Of a stretch of DNA of 64,000 bases, positions 1 to 8,328 are shown piece after piece. How positions within the stretch are numbered: the first letter of the stretch is position 1; each line of letters opens with the position of its first letter. The stretch is from Arcticibacter sp045629565 (lineage in GTDB: Bacteria > Bacteroidota > Bacteroidia > Sphingobacteriales > Sphingobacteriaceae), in contig NZ_JAZQRL010000104.1 of assembly GCF_045629565.1 (NCBI RefSeq), positions 62,001-126,000 on the forward strand, written 5' to 3'. The notes beneath the pieces are model-generated. The model saw only the letters and a program-made list of their open reading frames with translations. It searched no databases and had not been told where the DNA came from. The position numbers and the translations under genes were made by a program.

Positions 1-98
1 GCAAGAGCAACTACATCGTTTCCTTTCCCCAGATCTTTAAGCTTAGAAACCACCAGTTGTCCCAGGTGCCCGGTGGCTCCGGTTATCGCGATTTTCAT
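1..98 (-). CDS. NAD(P)-binding oxidoreductase, N-terminal fragment (NmrA/QorB-like)
   Basis: Only the first 32 or so codons lie in the window; the gene runs off the left edge. The start ATG is at 96-98 on the minus strand and the reading frame begins MKIAITGATGHLGQLVVSKL, a textbook Rossmann-fold start with the dinucleotide-binding pattern GATGxLG. This is typical of atypical short-chain dehydrogenases such as NmrA-like proteins and the quinone oxidoreductase QorB/YtfG. The substrate cannot be inferred from so little sequence. It lies downstream of the lipoprotein gene on the same strand, 29 bases away, but a shared transcript is uncertain. Confidence 0.75.
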   Translation of the reverse strand, partial: MKIAITGATGHLGQLVVSKLKDLGKGNDVVAL

Positions 99-127
99 AT
101 GTTGAATTTTAGGTAACGTACCAGAAT

Positions 128-610
128 TTAAGGTAAGCAAATATCAGTATGTTTCAACGTATAACTTTGCTCAAAATTAACAGCACCCGGATTTATGAAT
201 ACTTCTCTGCCTTGTTCAGTATTTGTCTCACCGAAACCTTCTACAAAGCCCTCAGACACCTTCTTGAATATGACCGGTCTTTCTGACCTGGCTCCTTCAG
301 CGTTGAACACATACCTGGCCGACAAAATATCATCTTTGTATTCTCCGGTGAAGGTGCCTTTGGATCTGTCCTTTTCCCAAAAGTTGTAGACCAGGCTCCC
401 GTTGATTTGATTGCCTCGTACCTCGGTAATCGCAAGCTGAATCGTGTCTCTTTTGATCACTGCGATGTAGCAGCCTTTTAGGGGCTCTTCGGGAGGTGTT
501 GTACCCGAAGTCATAGCCGTCTTGCCATGATTGGCATTACCGCAGCTTGATGTGAACAACGCCGCTGCCAGCAAAAGAAAGCTGACTTTAGGAACATGTT
601 TGATTTTCAT
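128..610 (-). CDS. small predicted lipoprotein of unknown function
   Basis: This is a 160-residue protein. I chose the internal ATG at 608-610 because it places a signal peptide (MKIKHVPKVSFLLLAAALFT) directly before a lipobox ending in SSC; the upstream in-frame extension is not signal-like. The mature part carries a Gly-rich core (residues about 60-130) with alternating hydrophobic positions that suggests a small beta-sandwich or barrel, including the stretch GSLVYNFWEKDRSKGTFTGEY. I do not recognise the family. It is the last co-directional gene after the iron-uptake-type operon, separated from the DUF4198 gene by about 160 bases that contain a hairpin, so it may be transcribed separately. 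The role is unknown; an envelope lipoprotein facing the periplasm or cell surface is the most that can be said. Confidence 0.7.
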   Translation of the reverse strand: MKIKHVPKVSFLLLAAALFTSSCGNANHGKTAMTSGTTPPEEPLKGCYIAVIKRDTIQLAITEVRGNQINGSLVYNFWEKDRSKGTFTGEYKDDILSARYVFNAEGARSERPVIFKKVSEGFVEGFGETNTEQGREVFINPGAVNFEQSYTLKHTDICLP

Positions 611-726
611 AGCAATAAATGGGTCAAATGCAATGCCAGTTTCACAGCAAGTTGTCTGCTTTCGCGGCAAAATGTCCATGCTGTGACCTACCCGGCAACC
701 TGTCACTTAAAAAGTTGGTGCCTGAA

Positions 727-755
727 TTACCCAATCCAAACCAACAATTGGGTAA
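727..755 (-). other. intergenic hairpin after the DUF4198 gene
   Basis: TTACCCAAT at 727-735 and ATTGGGTAA at 747-755 form a perfect 9-bp stem around an 11-base loop. It follows the stop codon of the DUF4198 gene on the minus strand. A T-tract is present only about a dozen bases beyond the stem, so it is at best a weak terminator or an mRNA 3'-end stabiliser. Confidence 0.35.
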
Positions 756-768
756 CCAGGACTTAGTA

Positions 769-1488
769 TTATCTGGTAACCCCGATACTTGAGGTTGCAC
801 CCTGCCATACAGCCGTAAACTTCTGACCGTTATGCTCTCCGTTCGTCTTTTCGAAGCTGCTAAGCTCCAGGACGTACGTGCCGGGCCACAACGGAATGAA
901 CGAGATACCACCATGAGCATCTGTGATAAACTCTTTACTCCAGCCTTCGGGAGAAGATACGGATACCGGTTTATTCGCTACAGGCCGACCGTTGAGCACA
1001 GCTTTAAGCTGCACAGGTGAGTTCACTTTATAGTTCTTCGCTTCATTCGCAGCCACGTTAATGGAGTTAGGAATGGACAGGTGATCGATGGCATTTGATC
1101 TACCTACAGCAACCACGGCCACTGACGAGAACTCATACTTCGTTGTTCCGCCAAGATCCTTTGCCTCATGACTCACTGTCAACAGGTAAACGCCATCCTG
1201 TTCAGGTGTAAAACTGGCGGAGTAGAAGTTAGTTCCAGCTGTGGTATTCAACTTCACTTTCTCCTTTCCGGGTACTGTAAGCCAGAGCGCAAAGTCTTTT
1301 ACATCAGAGTACCATTTCCCCGTTTCTTCCAATTCTTTGGCGGCGTATTCGCCGTAGAAAACTTTCACTTCGTGGGGCTGCCCTTTTTTTCCGCTACTTG
1401 ATGTCTCTATCCAGAGCGCATGAGCATACAGGTTTACGGTGCCTGCAGTTAAAAAGACCAGCATTAATAATGTTTTCAGATTGTTCAT
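769..1488 (-). CDS. DUF4198-family periplasmic protein
   Basis: A 239-residue protein with a clear Sec signal peptide (MNNLKTLLMLVFLTAGTVNLYA) followed immediately by HALWIE, the motif at the mature N-terminus of DUF4198 proteins (His just after cleavage). The rest is beta-rich, with two immunoglobulin-like segments (about 25-130 and 145-235) including VYLLTVSHEAKD and PVQLKAVLNGRPVANKPVSV. DUF4198 proteins are often encoded beside TonB-dependent receptors and PepSY proteins and are thought to help handle metals or metal chelates in the periplasm; no enzymatic activity is established. Here it sits 20 bases after the PepSY gene, the fourth gene of the operon headed by the receptor at 4068-6452. 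The role in iron-chelate uptake is inferred from this context. Confidence 0.85.
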   Translation of the reverse strand: MNNLKTLLMLVFLTAGTVNLYAHALWIETSSSGKKGQPHEVKVFYGEYAAKELEETGKWYSDVKDFALWLTVPGKEKVKLNTTAGTNFYSASFTPEQDGVYLLTVSHEAKDLGGTTKYEFSSVAVVAVGRSNAIDHLSIPNSINVAANEAKNYKVNSPVQLKAVLNGRPVANKPVSVSSPEGWSKEFITDAHGGISFIPLWPGTYVLELSSFEKTNGEHNGQKFTAVWQGATSSIGVTR

Positions 1489-1508
1489 TTCGTTTTTGTT
1501 AAGATTAA

Positions 1509-2771
1509 TTACCTGCCGTTTTTCGGCGTTGCAGCTGCTGCCTGTAGTATCTGACCAGACGGCTTCATTACCGCCCGGGTACCATCCTTATTTACCGGCG
1601 TCTTTTTTTTGTTCTTTTTTCCATATTTACGCCCCCACCAGACCAGAAAGCCGGTGACAGGCAGAGAAGCGCCAATGAGTGAAGCCAGAAAGGCAAGCAC
1701 TTTTCCGGGGAAACCCAGAATACTCCCTACATGGATATCGTAGTTCATCTTTCTCAACTTCGTACCGAATGACGCCTCCTCGTAATCGGTAGCGTATACA
1801 TCCTTACGCTCCAGCTGCTTCAATGTATGTTGGTCGAACGTATAACCTTTGTTATTATAAAATTGCCCTGCACTGGGATAAATAGTGATATCGATGGTGG
1901 CCTTCGCTTTCGCACTATCAGCAAAGCTGTAGTAAAAACCACCGGCCTTTGGATGTTTGGTGATTACCCTTTCCCAGGCGATATCCATCGCTTGCTCGGG
2001 AGTATAGTATTTATTGGCTTGTGAAGAGTCAGACTGCAAACGCTCGTATGGAACCAGCGTTTGTCCACCGGAGGTTACCCAATATAACCCCTCGCTATAC
2101 CATTTGATGCCATAGACCATTCCGGTTAATGAGATAGCCAGAAGGAATAACAGCGAATAAAAACCTAAAACATTATGCAGATCCAGGTTCACCCGCTTGA
2201 AGGAAGCCCCCCATTTGATTTTAAAACTTTTTTCCTTGGCGGTTTTGTTCCACTTCTTTGGATACCACCAGATAAGACCGGTTATCAAAAGCACCACAAA
2301 GACCAATGTCCCGTAATTCACAATGGGTCTCCCTATCTCAAAGGGAAGCCAAAGGAAGCGGTGACCGTTCAAAATAAAACGGAAGAAATCAGTCTCGCCC
2401 TTCTTATGTATCTGCTGGCTAACCACTTCTCCTGTATAAGGATTTAGCTTCAGCGTAGTCCCCCCGCCTCGTCTACCTTGTTCCTTTGCGCCCCTCAGGT
2501 TGATATTAATGGTACGTCCCTGTTGATACATGGCATACGACACTTTTTTATCCGGGTGAAGCTGGAGGGCGATGCTGCTGAGTTGCGAGGGCTTCAGAAC
2601 AGGTTTGTCTTGCTTCTCCATCCGGGTTTCGGGCTCTAAAAGAGCAGTGATTTCCTCGTTGAATACCCAGATACACCCTGTAATACACACGATGAACACG
2701 ATAATTCCGGAGATAAGCCCCAGCCAGAGATGCAGCCAGTTGTTTACCTTCTTAAATGTGGAAGTTGCCAT
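1509..2771 (-). CDS. PepSY-associated transmembrane protein (XusC/PiuB-like putative ferric reductase)
   Basis: A 420-residue inner-membrane protein of the PepSY_TM family. Four hydrophobic helices are visible: LWLGLISGIIVFIVCITGCIWVF near the N-terminus (residues about 14-36), a second around GTLVFVVLLITGLIWWYPKKW, a third around FYSLLFLLAISLTGMVYGIKWY, and a C-terminal one before a Lys-rich tail. Large periplasmic segments with PepSY-type sequence lie between them. Helix-borne histidines (HLWLGL, DLHNVLG, NGHRFLWLPFE, YDIHVGSILGFPGK) are consistent with the proposed haem-binding, reductase-like role of this family. It follows the DUF4374 gene by 8 bases. In Bacteroides the receptor/DUF4374-type lipoprotein/PepSY arrangement (XusABC) takes up xenosiderophores; equivalence here is an inference from gene order and family. 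Confidence 0.88.
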   Translation of the reverse strand: MATSTFKKVNNWLHLWLGLISGIIVFIVCITGCIWVFNEEITALLEPETRMEKQDKPVLKPSQLSSIALQLHPDKKVSYAMYQQGRTININLRGAKEQGRRGGGTTLKLNPYTGEVVSQQIHKKGETDFFRFILNGHRFLWLPFEIGRPIVNYGTLVFVVLLITGLIWWYPKKWNKTAKEKSFKIKWGASFKRVNLDLHNVLGFYSLLFLLAISLTGMVYGIKWYSEGLYWVTSGGQTLVPYERLQSDSSQANKYYTPEQAMDIAWERVITKHPKAGGFYYSFADSAKAKATIDITIYPSAGQFYNNKGYTFDQHTLKQLERKDVYATDYEEASFGTKLRKMNYDIHVGSILGFPGKVLAFLASLIGASLPVTGFLVWWGRKYGKKNKKKTPVNKDGTRAVMKPSGQILQAAAATPKNGR

Positions 2772-2779
2772 GGTTTTGA

Positions 2780-4021
2780 CTAATATTTAAGGGCGTTTAT
2801 CGCAGTAATTGTTCCTCCCTCAACCTTCAATCCACGCTTGGCAGCACCAATTTCCGCGTCGAAGATGTAGACGTAGCTTCCTTCACTGGCAGTTGTAATT
2901 CCAATATATCCCGTCTTGCCATCGCCTGGTGAATAGTTATTGATGGTTGTTGTTTTCGTAATATCGTCTGGAAGACCGGTTACCCACTTAAATTTTTTAT
3001 TGATCACATCAGCTACGGCGAATTTTCTGGCAATGCCCTCCAGGGACTTCGGTTGAGGGTACATCTGCAGAATGAAGATCCCATTACCGAGATACGATTG
3101 AGCAGCGATGTGATGACCGCCAGACTCCTGCTCCACATTGAAGAAGTAGCCTTGATCAAATTCGGTTGTTCCTTTCAGGATACGAACAATAGCCGAGGGT
3201 TTGGTAGACGTAGGGACGTTGTTGTTTGTTGCCGCTGCAGGAGAAAAGGCGTAGGCGTCACCATTCTCTGTTTCAACCAGGCCGTTATTAAAATATGCGC
3301 CGATATAGCTGGTACGGTTATCCTTTATTACCTTCTCAAGCTCAAGTTCGGGATAAGAGAATACCGCTACCCATGAGCTGTCTGGATATGCTGTTCCAAA
3401 TGCGTCAGGGGCCTTTCCTTTGATGCTCATATATGGCAGAAATAGCTTGTCGCCCACTTGAGTAGCCCATGTAAAGTGTGCCCGTTCACCGTTCCCTGCC
3501 AGCTGAACAATATTTACTTGCTTCTCCCCTACAATCTGGTATTTGCGGGCATCGACGCGGAACATGGAGGCAAATTCATTACCAGATCTTGGCACTTTGA
3601 CGGTCAGGACATCATCCATTACAGGAGCAAATACTTGTACCGTCTCACTCTGAAAGTTACTGAGCTTGGTTAACGTCCCAGTGGAATCGAGGCGATAACT
3701 TGTAACTGCGCCCGGGTTACCCTGACCATAGAGCATGCTAAAAAACCTGTTCTTGTGGGTTATATAGTAACGATAAGAGCCATCCTGTTCAAGTCCGTTA
3801 CCCTGCGTGGTGATCATGCCCTCTTCCAGGCTATTGGCAGTAAGCAGGTAATCAGCAATTCCTGTGGTTCCAATCGGTGTGGCGGAGATGATATATTTTG
3901 TTGCTCCGGTGAGCTCGGAGTCGGTATCATCCATATTCAGGTATTCTAGCTCGGGATCGCAAGCCGTAAAAAGGCTGAGCATACAGCATGCAAAAAATAG
4001 GTGTAAATGTATAGTCTTCAT
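2780..4021 (-). CDS. DUF4374 surface lipoprotein (XusB-like, siderophore capture)
   Basis: A 413-residue lipoprotein. The signal peptide ends in the lipobox LFTAC at about residues 17-21, and the following residues are acidic (DPELEYLNMDDTDSE), resembling the lipoprotein export signal for surface display in Bacteroidota. The body has recurring beta-strand blocks ending in aromatic residues (YRYYITHKNRFFSML, AHFTWATQVGDKLFLPYM, NGDAYAFSPAA, NGIFILQMYPQPK), as expected of the beta-propeller predicted for DUF4374. Proteins of this type are encoded next to TonB receptors and PepSY proteins; the Bacteroides XusB lipoprotein captures ferric siderophores at the cell surface. The gene lies 46 bases after the receptor stop codon and 8 bases before the PepSY gene. 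Family assignment is fairly sure; the ligand is unknown. Confidence 0.87.
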   Translation of the reverse strand: MKTIHLHLFFACCMLSLFTACDPELEYLNMDDTDSELTGATKYIISATPIGTTGIADYLLTANSLEEGMITTQGNGLEQDGSYRYYITHKNRFFSMLYGQGNPGAVTSYRLDSTGTLTKLSNFQSETVQVFAPVMDDVLTVKVPRSGNEFASMFRVDARKYQIVGEKQVNIVQLAGNGERAHFTWATQVGDKLFLPYMSIKGKAPDAFGTAYPDSSWVAVFSYPELELEKVIKDNRTSYIGAYFNNGLVETENGDAYAFSPAAATNNNVPTSTKPSAIVRILKGTTEFDQGYFFNVEQESGGHHIAAQSYLGNGIFILQMYPQPKSLEGIARKFAVADVINKKFKWVTGLPDDITKTTTINNYSPGDGKTGYIGITTASEGSYVYIFDAEIGAAKRGLKVEGGTITAINALKY

Positions 4022-4067
4022 TATTATTATTTTTTGAGATTGTTGAACCTCGTTGATTCCTGATTTC

Positions 4068-6452
4068 TTAGTTAGTGCTGATGAAGTATCTTACTTTGGC
4101 ATAGATGGCTCTTCCTGGCTTTTGAAGAGAGAAATTATCGTAGACTCTATTGTCCAGCAGGTTCTTGCATTCAAGTGCGATGTTGTACTTGCCTTTCCCC
4201 AAAGAATAAACAGCATTCACATCCTGCAGCCACTGCCTGGGGATGTCATACTTTTGATCGGCAGTTCCCTGACTCGGCCAGGAGAGGTAGTAAGCGTGAA
4301 CATACAGGGCGTTATATCCCAGAGTCAGTGTATTGCCCTTCTTGCCTAAATTGTTGAAAAATATGGAAGCATCGGCATTACCGAAAAGGTATGGCATGTT
4401 AGGAATCCGGTCGCGGTAAAGCGGACTTTCCATCGTTTGGTTCTCTTCATACCTGGTATTATTCCTCAGATTCTGATAAGTCATGTTCACACCTGCCGTA
4501 AAAAGCTGCCTGAACGAATATCTGATCTCTCCCTCAAAGCCCAGATTGGTTACATCGGCAAGGTTATCCATCACCTGCTTCGTATGATTGTTGTTCAAAC
4601 TCGGGCGTATGAAATCTTTTGCATTGCGGTACAATACGCCTCCGTCGACACTCAGCCTATGGATCTTGTTGATCTGTGCCTGATAGCTCAATCCGAAGTT
4701 ATAGTTATGGCTGTGTTCAGGGTCCAGATCAATATTTCCCTGCAGGTTACTTAGGTCACCAAACAGCTCGTCCGTTTCAGGCAATCTGTAGCTCTTTTCA
4801 TAAGAGGCTTTGACCTGAAGTTGAGGCGTAAAGAAGTAGGTAGACGCCACGCCATATCCCATTTTATTAAGGCCATTTTCGTGCACCATATAAGCTACAT
4901 CCCCCCAGCTGCCACTGGGATTATAGCTTTGGGAGAACTTATTATGCTGATAGAAGTATTTTCCGAAGAATGAGGTATTCCACTTTTCAGAAGCTTTGAA
5001 CTGGTAACCCAATCCCAAGATGTTCTTGACGTTTTTCTGAGGTTGCTTGTACTTTTCACTTTCAGGGTCTAGCTCATCTGAGCCTTTCCTGTTAAATGTA
5101 TTGTAAACATTATTCAGCGTAAACAGGTGCTTTTCGCTTGCCGTATAACTCAGGTTTACTGTACCCAAACCATTATTATTACCGTATTTATACATGGAAC
5201 GCTCACGTTCACTCCCCTGCCCCGGATATTCTTTATACTCCTGGAACCAATTGTAGCGGCGGTATACGGTATCAATATTTTGCTCCTTCCCGAAATTGTA
5301 GTTCCCGGTAATCCTCAGATCGAGACCTTTCACCAATAAATCCTCTTTGGAGTACTTCACACTTGGCATGATGATACTACCTTTACGATGCCAGTCGCCG
5401 AATACACTGACCATCCGCGCGCCTGTCTGCACTTCCGAGTAGTTCTGTCCTAAGGAGATACCAAATAACAGCTGGTCTGCAAAGGACCTGTTTACCAGCC
5501 CTGCACCTACGATTAACATTTCGTTATGGTAGGTATCGTTGAATCTCTTAACTCTTTGATGCTGAAAATACTGACCAGAAAAGCTGGCTACATCTGTAGT
5601 AACTTTGTAGTCATTGTCTGAATAGTTCTGAAATGCGTTGAGAGTAAGCTTAAAACCTGATGGCGTGGTGTGTCCAGCGTTAACTGAGGTTCGGTGCGTG
5701 TTAAATGATCCGAAAGAATACGACGCATCTGCGTAGCTCCTGGTATCATTTGCTGTAACAATGTTGATTGCACCGCCGAGCGCATCGGAGCCCAACCATA
5801 CAGGAACGACACCTTTATAAACCTCCACCCGCTGTGCAAGATTGATAGGAATATTGTTAAGTTGAAAGGATGACCCAAAGTTATCCATAGGCACCCCATC
5901 GATAAAGAATTTCACCTGTCTGCCCGTAAAACCGTTTAGTGAGAAATCCAACCGGGAGCCTAGGCCTCCGGCTTCTCTAACCCTTACGCCGGAAACGCGA
6001 TCAAGCGCATGAGAAATGTCCAGCGTCGAGTTGTGCAGCCTTTTAGCATCCACCGCTACTACGTTGTAAGCCTGCCGGTTAACTTCCTGAACGTCAGACC
6101 GACCGATTACAGAAACCGTTTCCATCTGCTGGCTGCTTTCGTTTAGTCGGATGTCAACGTTGAGGTTTATACTCGCTTTTACCCGGACCTCGCGACTTGT
6201 TTTGCTGAATCCTACAGAGTTCACTTGCAAAACATAATTCCCCGGCATTATGGCCGCTATCCTATAGAAGCCCTGGCCATTGGAGATGGTGCCCGCTGAT
6301 GTGTTTAATAACTTGATGGTAGCGGCAATAACAGGGTCTCCGTTGCCGTCTCTGACGTATCCACTGATACTTCCCGGGGGGTTGTCCTGCGCAAAGGCAA
6401 GAAATCTGCAGGCACATAGCATGCCCACAAGCAAAAATTTCGTAATTTGCAT
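4068..6452 (-). CDS. TonB-dependent outer-membrane receptor, probable iron-siderophore type
   Basis: A 794-residue outer-membrane receptor. Order of parts: signal peptide (MQITKFLLVGMLCACRFLAFAQ), a carboxypeptidase-D-like regulatory domain (about 27-110, SGYVRDGNGDPVIAATIKLLN), a plug domain (about 115-220, DISHALDRVSGVRVREAGGLGS and GSDALGGAINIVTA), then a 22-strand-type barrel finishing in an aromatic residue close to the C-terminus (YFISTN). The plug keeps the FIDGVPMDNF ligand-gate region. It lacks the SusC-type companion and is followed by DUF4374, PepSY and DUF4198 genes, which points to iron-chelate rather than glycan import. It heads its operon, with a promoter-like element and hairpin leader upstream. 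No Fur-box-like palindrome was recognised by eye. The substrate cannot be named. Confidence 0.92.
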   Translation of the reverse strand: MQITKFLLVGMLCACRFLAFAQDNPPGSISGYVRDGNGDPVIAATIKLLNTSAGTISNGQGFYRIAAIMPGNYVLQVNSVGFSKTSREVRVKASINLNVDIRLNESSQQMETVSVIGRSDVQEVNRQAYNVVAVDAKRLHNSTLDISHALDRVSGVRVREAGGLGSRLDFSLNGFTGRQVKFFIDGVPMDNFGSSFQLNNIPINLAQRVEVYKGVVPVWLGSDALGGAINIVTANDTRSYADASYSFGSFNTHRTSVNAGHTTPSGFKLTLNAFQNYSDNDYKVTTDVASFSGQYFQHQRVKRFNDTYHNEMLIVGAGLVNRSFADQLLFGISLGQNYSEVQTGARMVSVFGDWHRKGSIIMPSVKYSKEDLLVKGLDLRITGNYNFGKEQNIDTVYRRYNWFQEYKEYPGQGSERERSMYKYGNNNGLGTVNLSYTASEKHLFTLNNVYNTFNRKGSDELDPESEKYKQPQKNVKNILGLGYQFKASEKWNTSFFGKYFYQHNKFSQSYNPSGSWGDVAYMVHENGLNKMGYGVASTYFFTPQLQVKASYEKSYRLPETDELFGDLSNLQGNIDLDPEHSHNYNFGLSYQAQINKIHRLSVDGGVLYRNAKDFIRPSLNNNHTKQVMDNLADVTNLGFEGEIRYSFRQLFTAGVNMTYQNLRNNTRYEENQTMESPLYRDRIPNMPYLFGNADASIFFNNLGKKGNTLTLGYNALYVHAYYLSWPSQGTADQKYDIPRQWLQDVNAVYSLGKGKYNIALECKNLLDNRVYDNFSLQKPGRAIYAKVRYFISTN

Positions 6453-6478
6453 GACTTTTAAGTAACGTTAAAGGTGAA

Positions 6479-6541
6479 CCGGCCTAGCCGGATAATAGCC
6501 GCACAACTGGTACTTGTGCGGCTTATTTCATTTCAAATATA
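6479..6541 (-). promoter_or_regulatory. promoter -7 element and hairpin leader of the TonB receptor operon
   Basis: On the minus strand TATATTTG (6541-6534) fits the Bacteroidota -7 consensus TAnnTTTG; the -33 match is weak (TTG at 6562-6560). Transcription would begin near 6527, so the mRNA would start almost at a perfect 10-bp stem: AGCCGCACAA at 6497-6506 pairs with TTGTGCGGCT at 6514-6523. A second small hairpin, CCGGC/GCCGG at 6479-6491, follows before the ATG at 6452. A 5'-terminal stem-loop may stabilise the transcript or regulate it. Nothing else recognisable lies between 6542 and 6740. Confidence 0.45.
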
Positions 6542-6740
6542 GACTATTTAGAATAATTCCAATTAACAATTAAGATCTTTAGTTATTTTTTATTCATATC
6601 TGGCACTTTAAGTTGTCTTACAAAATAGTTTAGAAGGCATAAGCAATCTTTCACCGCGGTACTTCTATCCAAAAATTCCAGTTATACATTGAGAAAGAAG
6701 GTTACTATACCTTGCCGCAGGTGAGATAGAAAACCATTGC

Positions 6741-6781
6741 AAAAAAAAGAGGCTGTATCATTTCTTCCATGATACAGCCTC
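6741..6781 (-). terminator. Rho-independent terminator of the PUL
   Basis: GAGGCTGTATCAT at 6749-6761 pairs perfectly over 13 bp with ATGATACAGCCTC at 6769-6781 around a 7-base loop. On the minus strand the stem is followed by eight T residues (A-run 6741-6748 on the plus strand). It lies 50 bases after the SusD stop codon and separates the PUL from the receptor operon. Confidence 0.9.
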
Positions 6782-6830
6782 TCTACCTACACCACCAATC
6801 AGGGGTCAGGTATTACTCTGAGCCGAAATA

Positions 6831-8318
6831 CTAGTTGTATCCTTTGTTCTGCTCATACAATCCGGGAATGATGTTCAATTCCGTCTGTGGTACCGGATAT
6901 ATGATATATTCCGCCTTCATTTGACCTATTACCCTTCCCGCGTCTTCCCTGGCAGACCAGCTGTTCATCACTTCTATGACTTCTCCTGATCTGACAAGGT
7001 CATGCCAGCGGATACCTTCACCGATAAACTCGCGTCTGCGTTCAGCTAGCAATACGTCTATATCCACACTTGTTAATGCCGGGATGTTTGCACGTTTTCT
7101 AACGTCATTTACAACATCAACAACATCCTCCTGCGATCCTGAAGCACCTCGCAAAGTACACTCCGCTCTCATTAACAATACATCGGTATAGCGCAACACA
7201 ATGAAGTTGAGTGGCCAGTCTGTCCAGCGAGTACCTTTTTTAGACACATCGATGAACTTTACAAGTAATGGGCGTGGATCATATCTTCCACCGGACGTAT
7301 ACCCGTTTTGCACGGAGAACATCTTGCGTCTGTCCGCTTCCGGGTAGGAAGCAAGCAGATCTGCTGATGGGGGGCGAACCATCACACCACCAGCAAAACC
7401 TGCAATCTGCTGAACGTAAAGATCAGGGAGTAGCAACGATGGGTACTCTCCACCGAGACCAAGTCCGCCCGATACATACTGAACATCAAAAATAACCTCT
7501 GAATTGCCTTCGTTACCGTATCCGAAAATTTCTTCATAAGTTCCGAGCATGTTGTATCGCTTGCTGTTAATGATATCGTCTAACAAAGCAGCTGCTGCAG
7601 ACCATTCGTTAACGCCTAAGCCTGGTCCCTCTATGGAGTACGAAGGCCCCGAACGGGTCATATGGACCAGCGCCAGCAATCCTTTAGCGGCATATTTGGT
7701 CGCATGCCCAACTGATTTTGCATCATACACTTCGGGCAGATGTTCAGCAGCATACTGAAGATCACTTATAATCAGCGAATAAACCTCTTCAACCGGTGTG
7801 CGGGAGACACCCGAAGCCTCGGCTGCTGTCATCACTTTATCAATAAGTGGCACCTTACCAAACAACCGTAACAGATCAAAATAATAGAAGGCACGCAGGA
7901 AACGCCCTTCTGCCTCAAGCCTGAGCCTTATTGACTCTCCTAATACGCTTCCGTTTCGCGACAGCTGATCGAGCAAAGTATTGGCCTTGAATATGCCGCT
8001 ATAGTTACCGCTCCAGGCAGAAATAATCTTGGTATTACCTGCCAGCGATGGAGAAAAATTATTAATGGCATCCCAATAACGCTTACCGTCATCAGACACC
8101 CCATATATATTATCTGATCGGGTTTCCGAGAGATCCAACACTCTGTTTGGATAGGATTTCAGATCCGCGTAAACCGCATTTGCAGCCTGCGTAAAGTCGC
8201 TTTCTGTTTTATAGAAGACTACTGTCGTGGCACTGGATTCTGGAATCAGCTCAAGCTGATCAGTACAACCCTGGCACAAAAGGACCGAAAGAAGCAGGAA
8301 AACATATCTCATTTTCAT
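6831..8318 (-). CDS. SusD/RagB-family nutrient-binding lipoprotein
   Basis: A 495-residue surface lipoprotein, the partner lid of the SusC transporter upstream. I chose the ATG at 8316-8318 because it gives a compact signal peptide (MKMRYVFLLLSVLL) and lipobox CQGC; a longer in-frame start would overlap the SusC stop. The N-terminal half has the tetratricopeptide-like helices of SusD (LRLEAEGRFLRAFYYFDLLRLFGKVPLI at about 133-160) and the C-terminal domain ends in the usual WHDLVRSGEVIEVM and YPVPQTELNIIPGLYEQNKGY motifs. SusD proteins bind glycan at the cell surface and deliver it to SusC. It starts about 10 bases after the SusC stop and is the last gene before a strong terminator. Confidence 0.95.
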   Translation of the reverse strand: MKMRYVFLLLSVLLCQGCTDQLELIPESSATTVVFYKTESDFTQAANAVYADLKSYPNRVLDLSETRSDNIYGVSDDGKRYWDAINNFSPSLAGNTKIISAWSGNYSGIFKANTLLDQLSRNGSVLGESIRLRLEAEGRFLRAFYYFDLLRLFGKVPLIDKVMTAAEASGVSRTPVEEVYSLIISDLQYAAEHLPEVYDAKSVGHATKYAAKGLLALVHMTRSGPSYSIEGPGLGVNEWSAAAALLDDIINSKRYNMLGTYEEIFGYGNEGNSEVIFDVQYVSGGLGLGGEYPSLLLPDLYVQQIAGFAGGVMVRPPSADLLASYPEADRRKMFSVQNGYTSGGRYDPRPLLVKFIDVSKKGTRWTDWPLNFIVLRYTDVLLMRAECTLRGASGSQEDVVDVVNDVRKRANIPALTSVDIDVLLAERRREFIGEGIRWHDLVRSGEVIEVMNSWSAREDAGRVIGQMKAEYIIYPVPQTELNIIPGLYEQNKGYN

Positions 8319-8328
8319 AGTAATATCT

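Noticed and set aside
6601..6620. TGGCAC followed by TTG, resembling a sigma-54 promoter on the plus strand
   Set aside because: The spacer is one base too long and no plus-strand gene follows.
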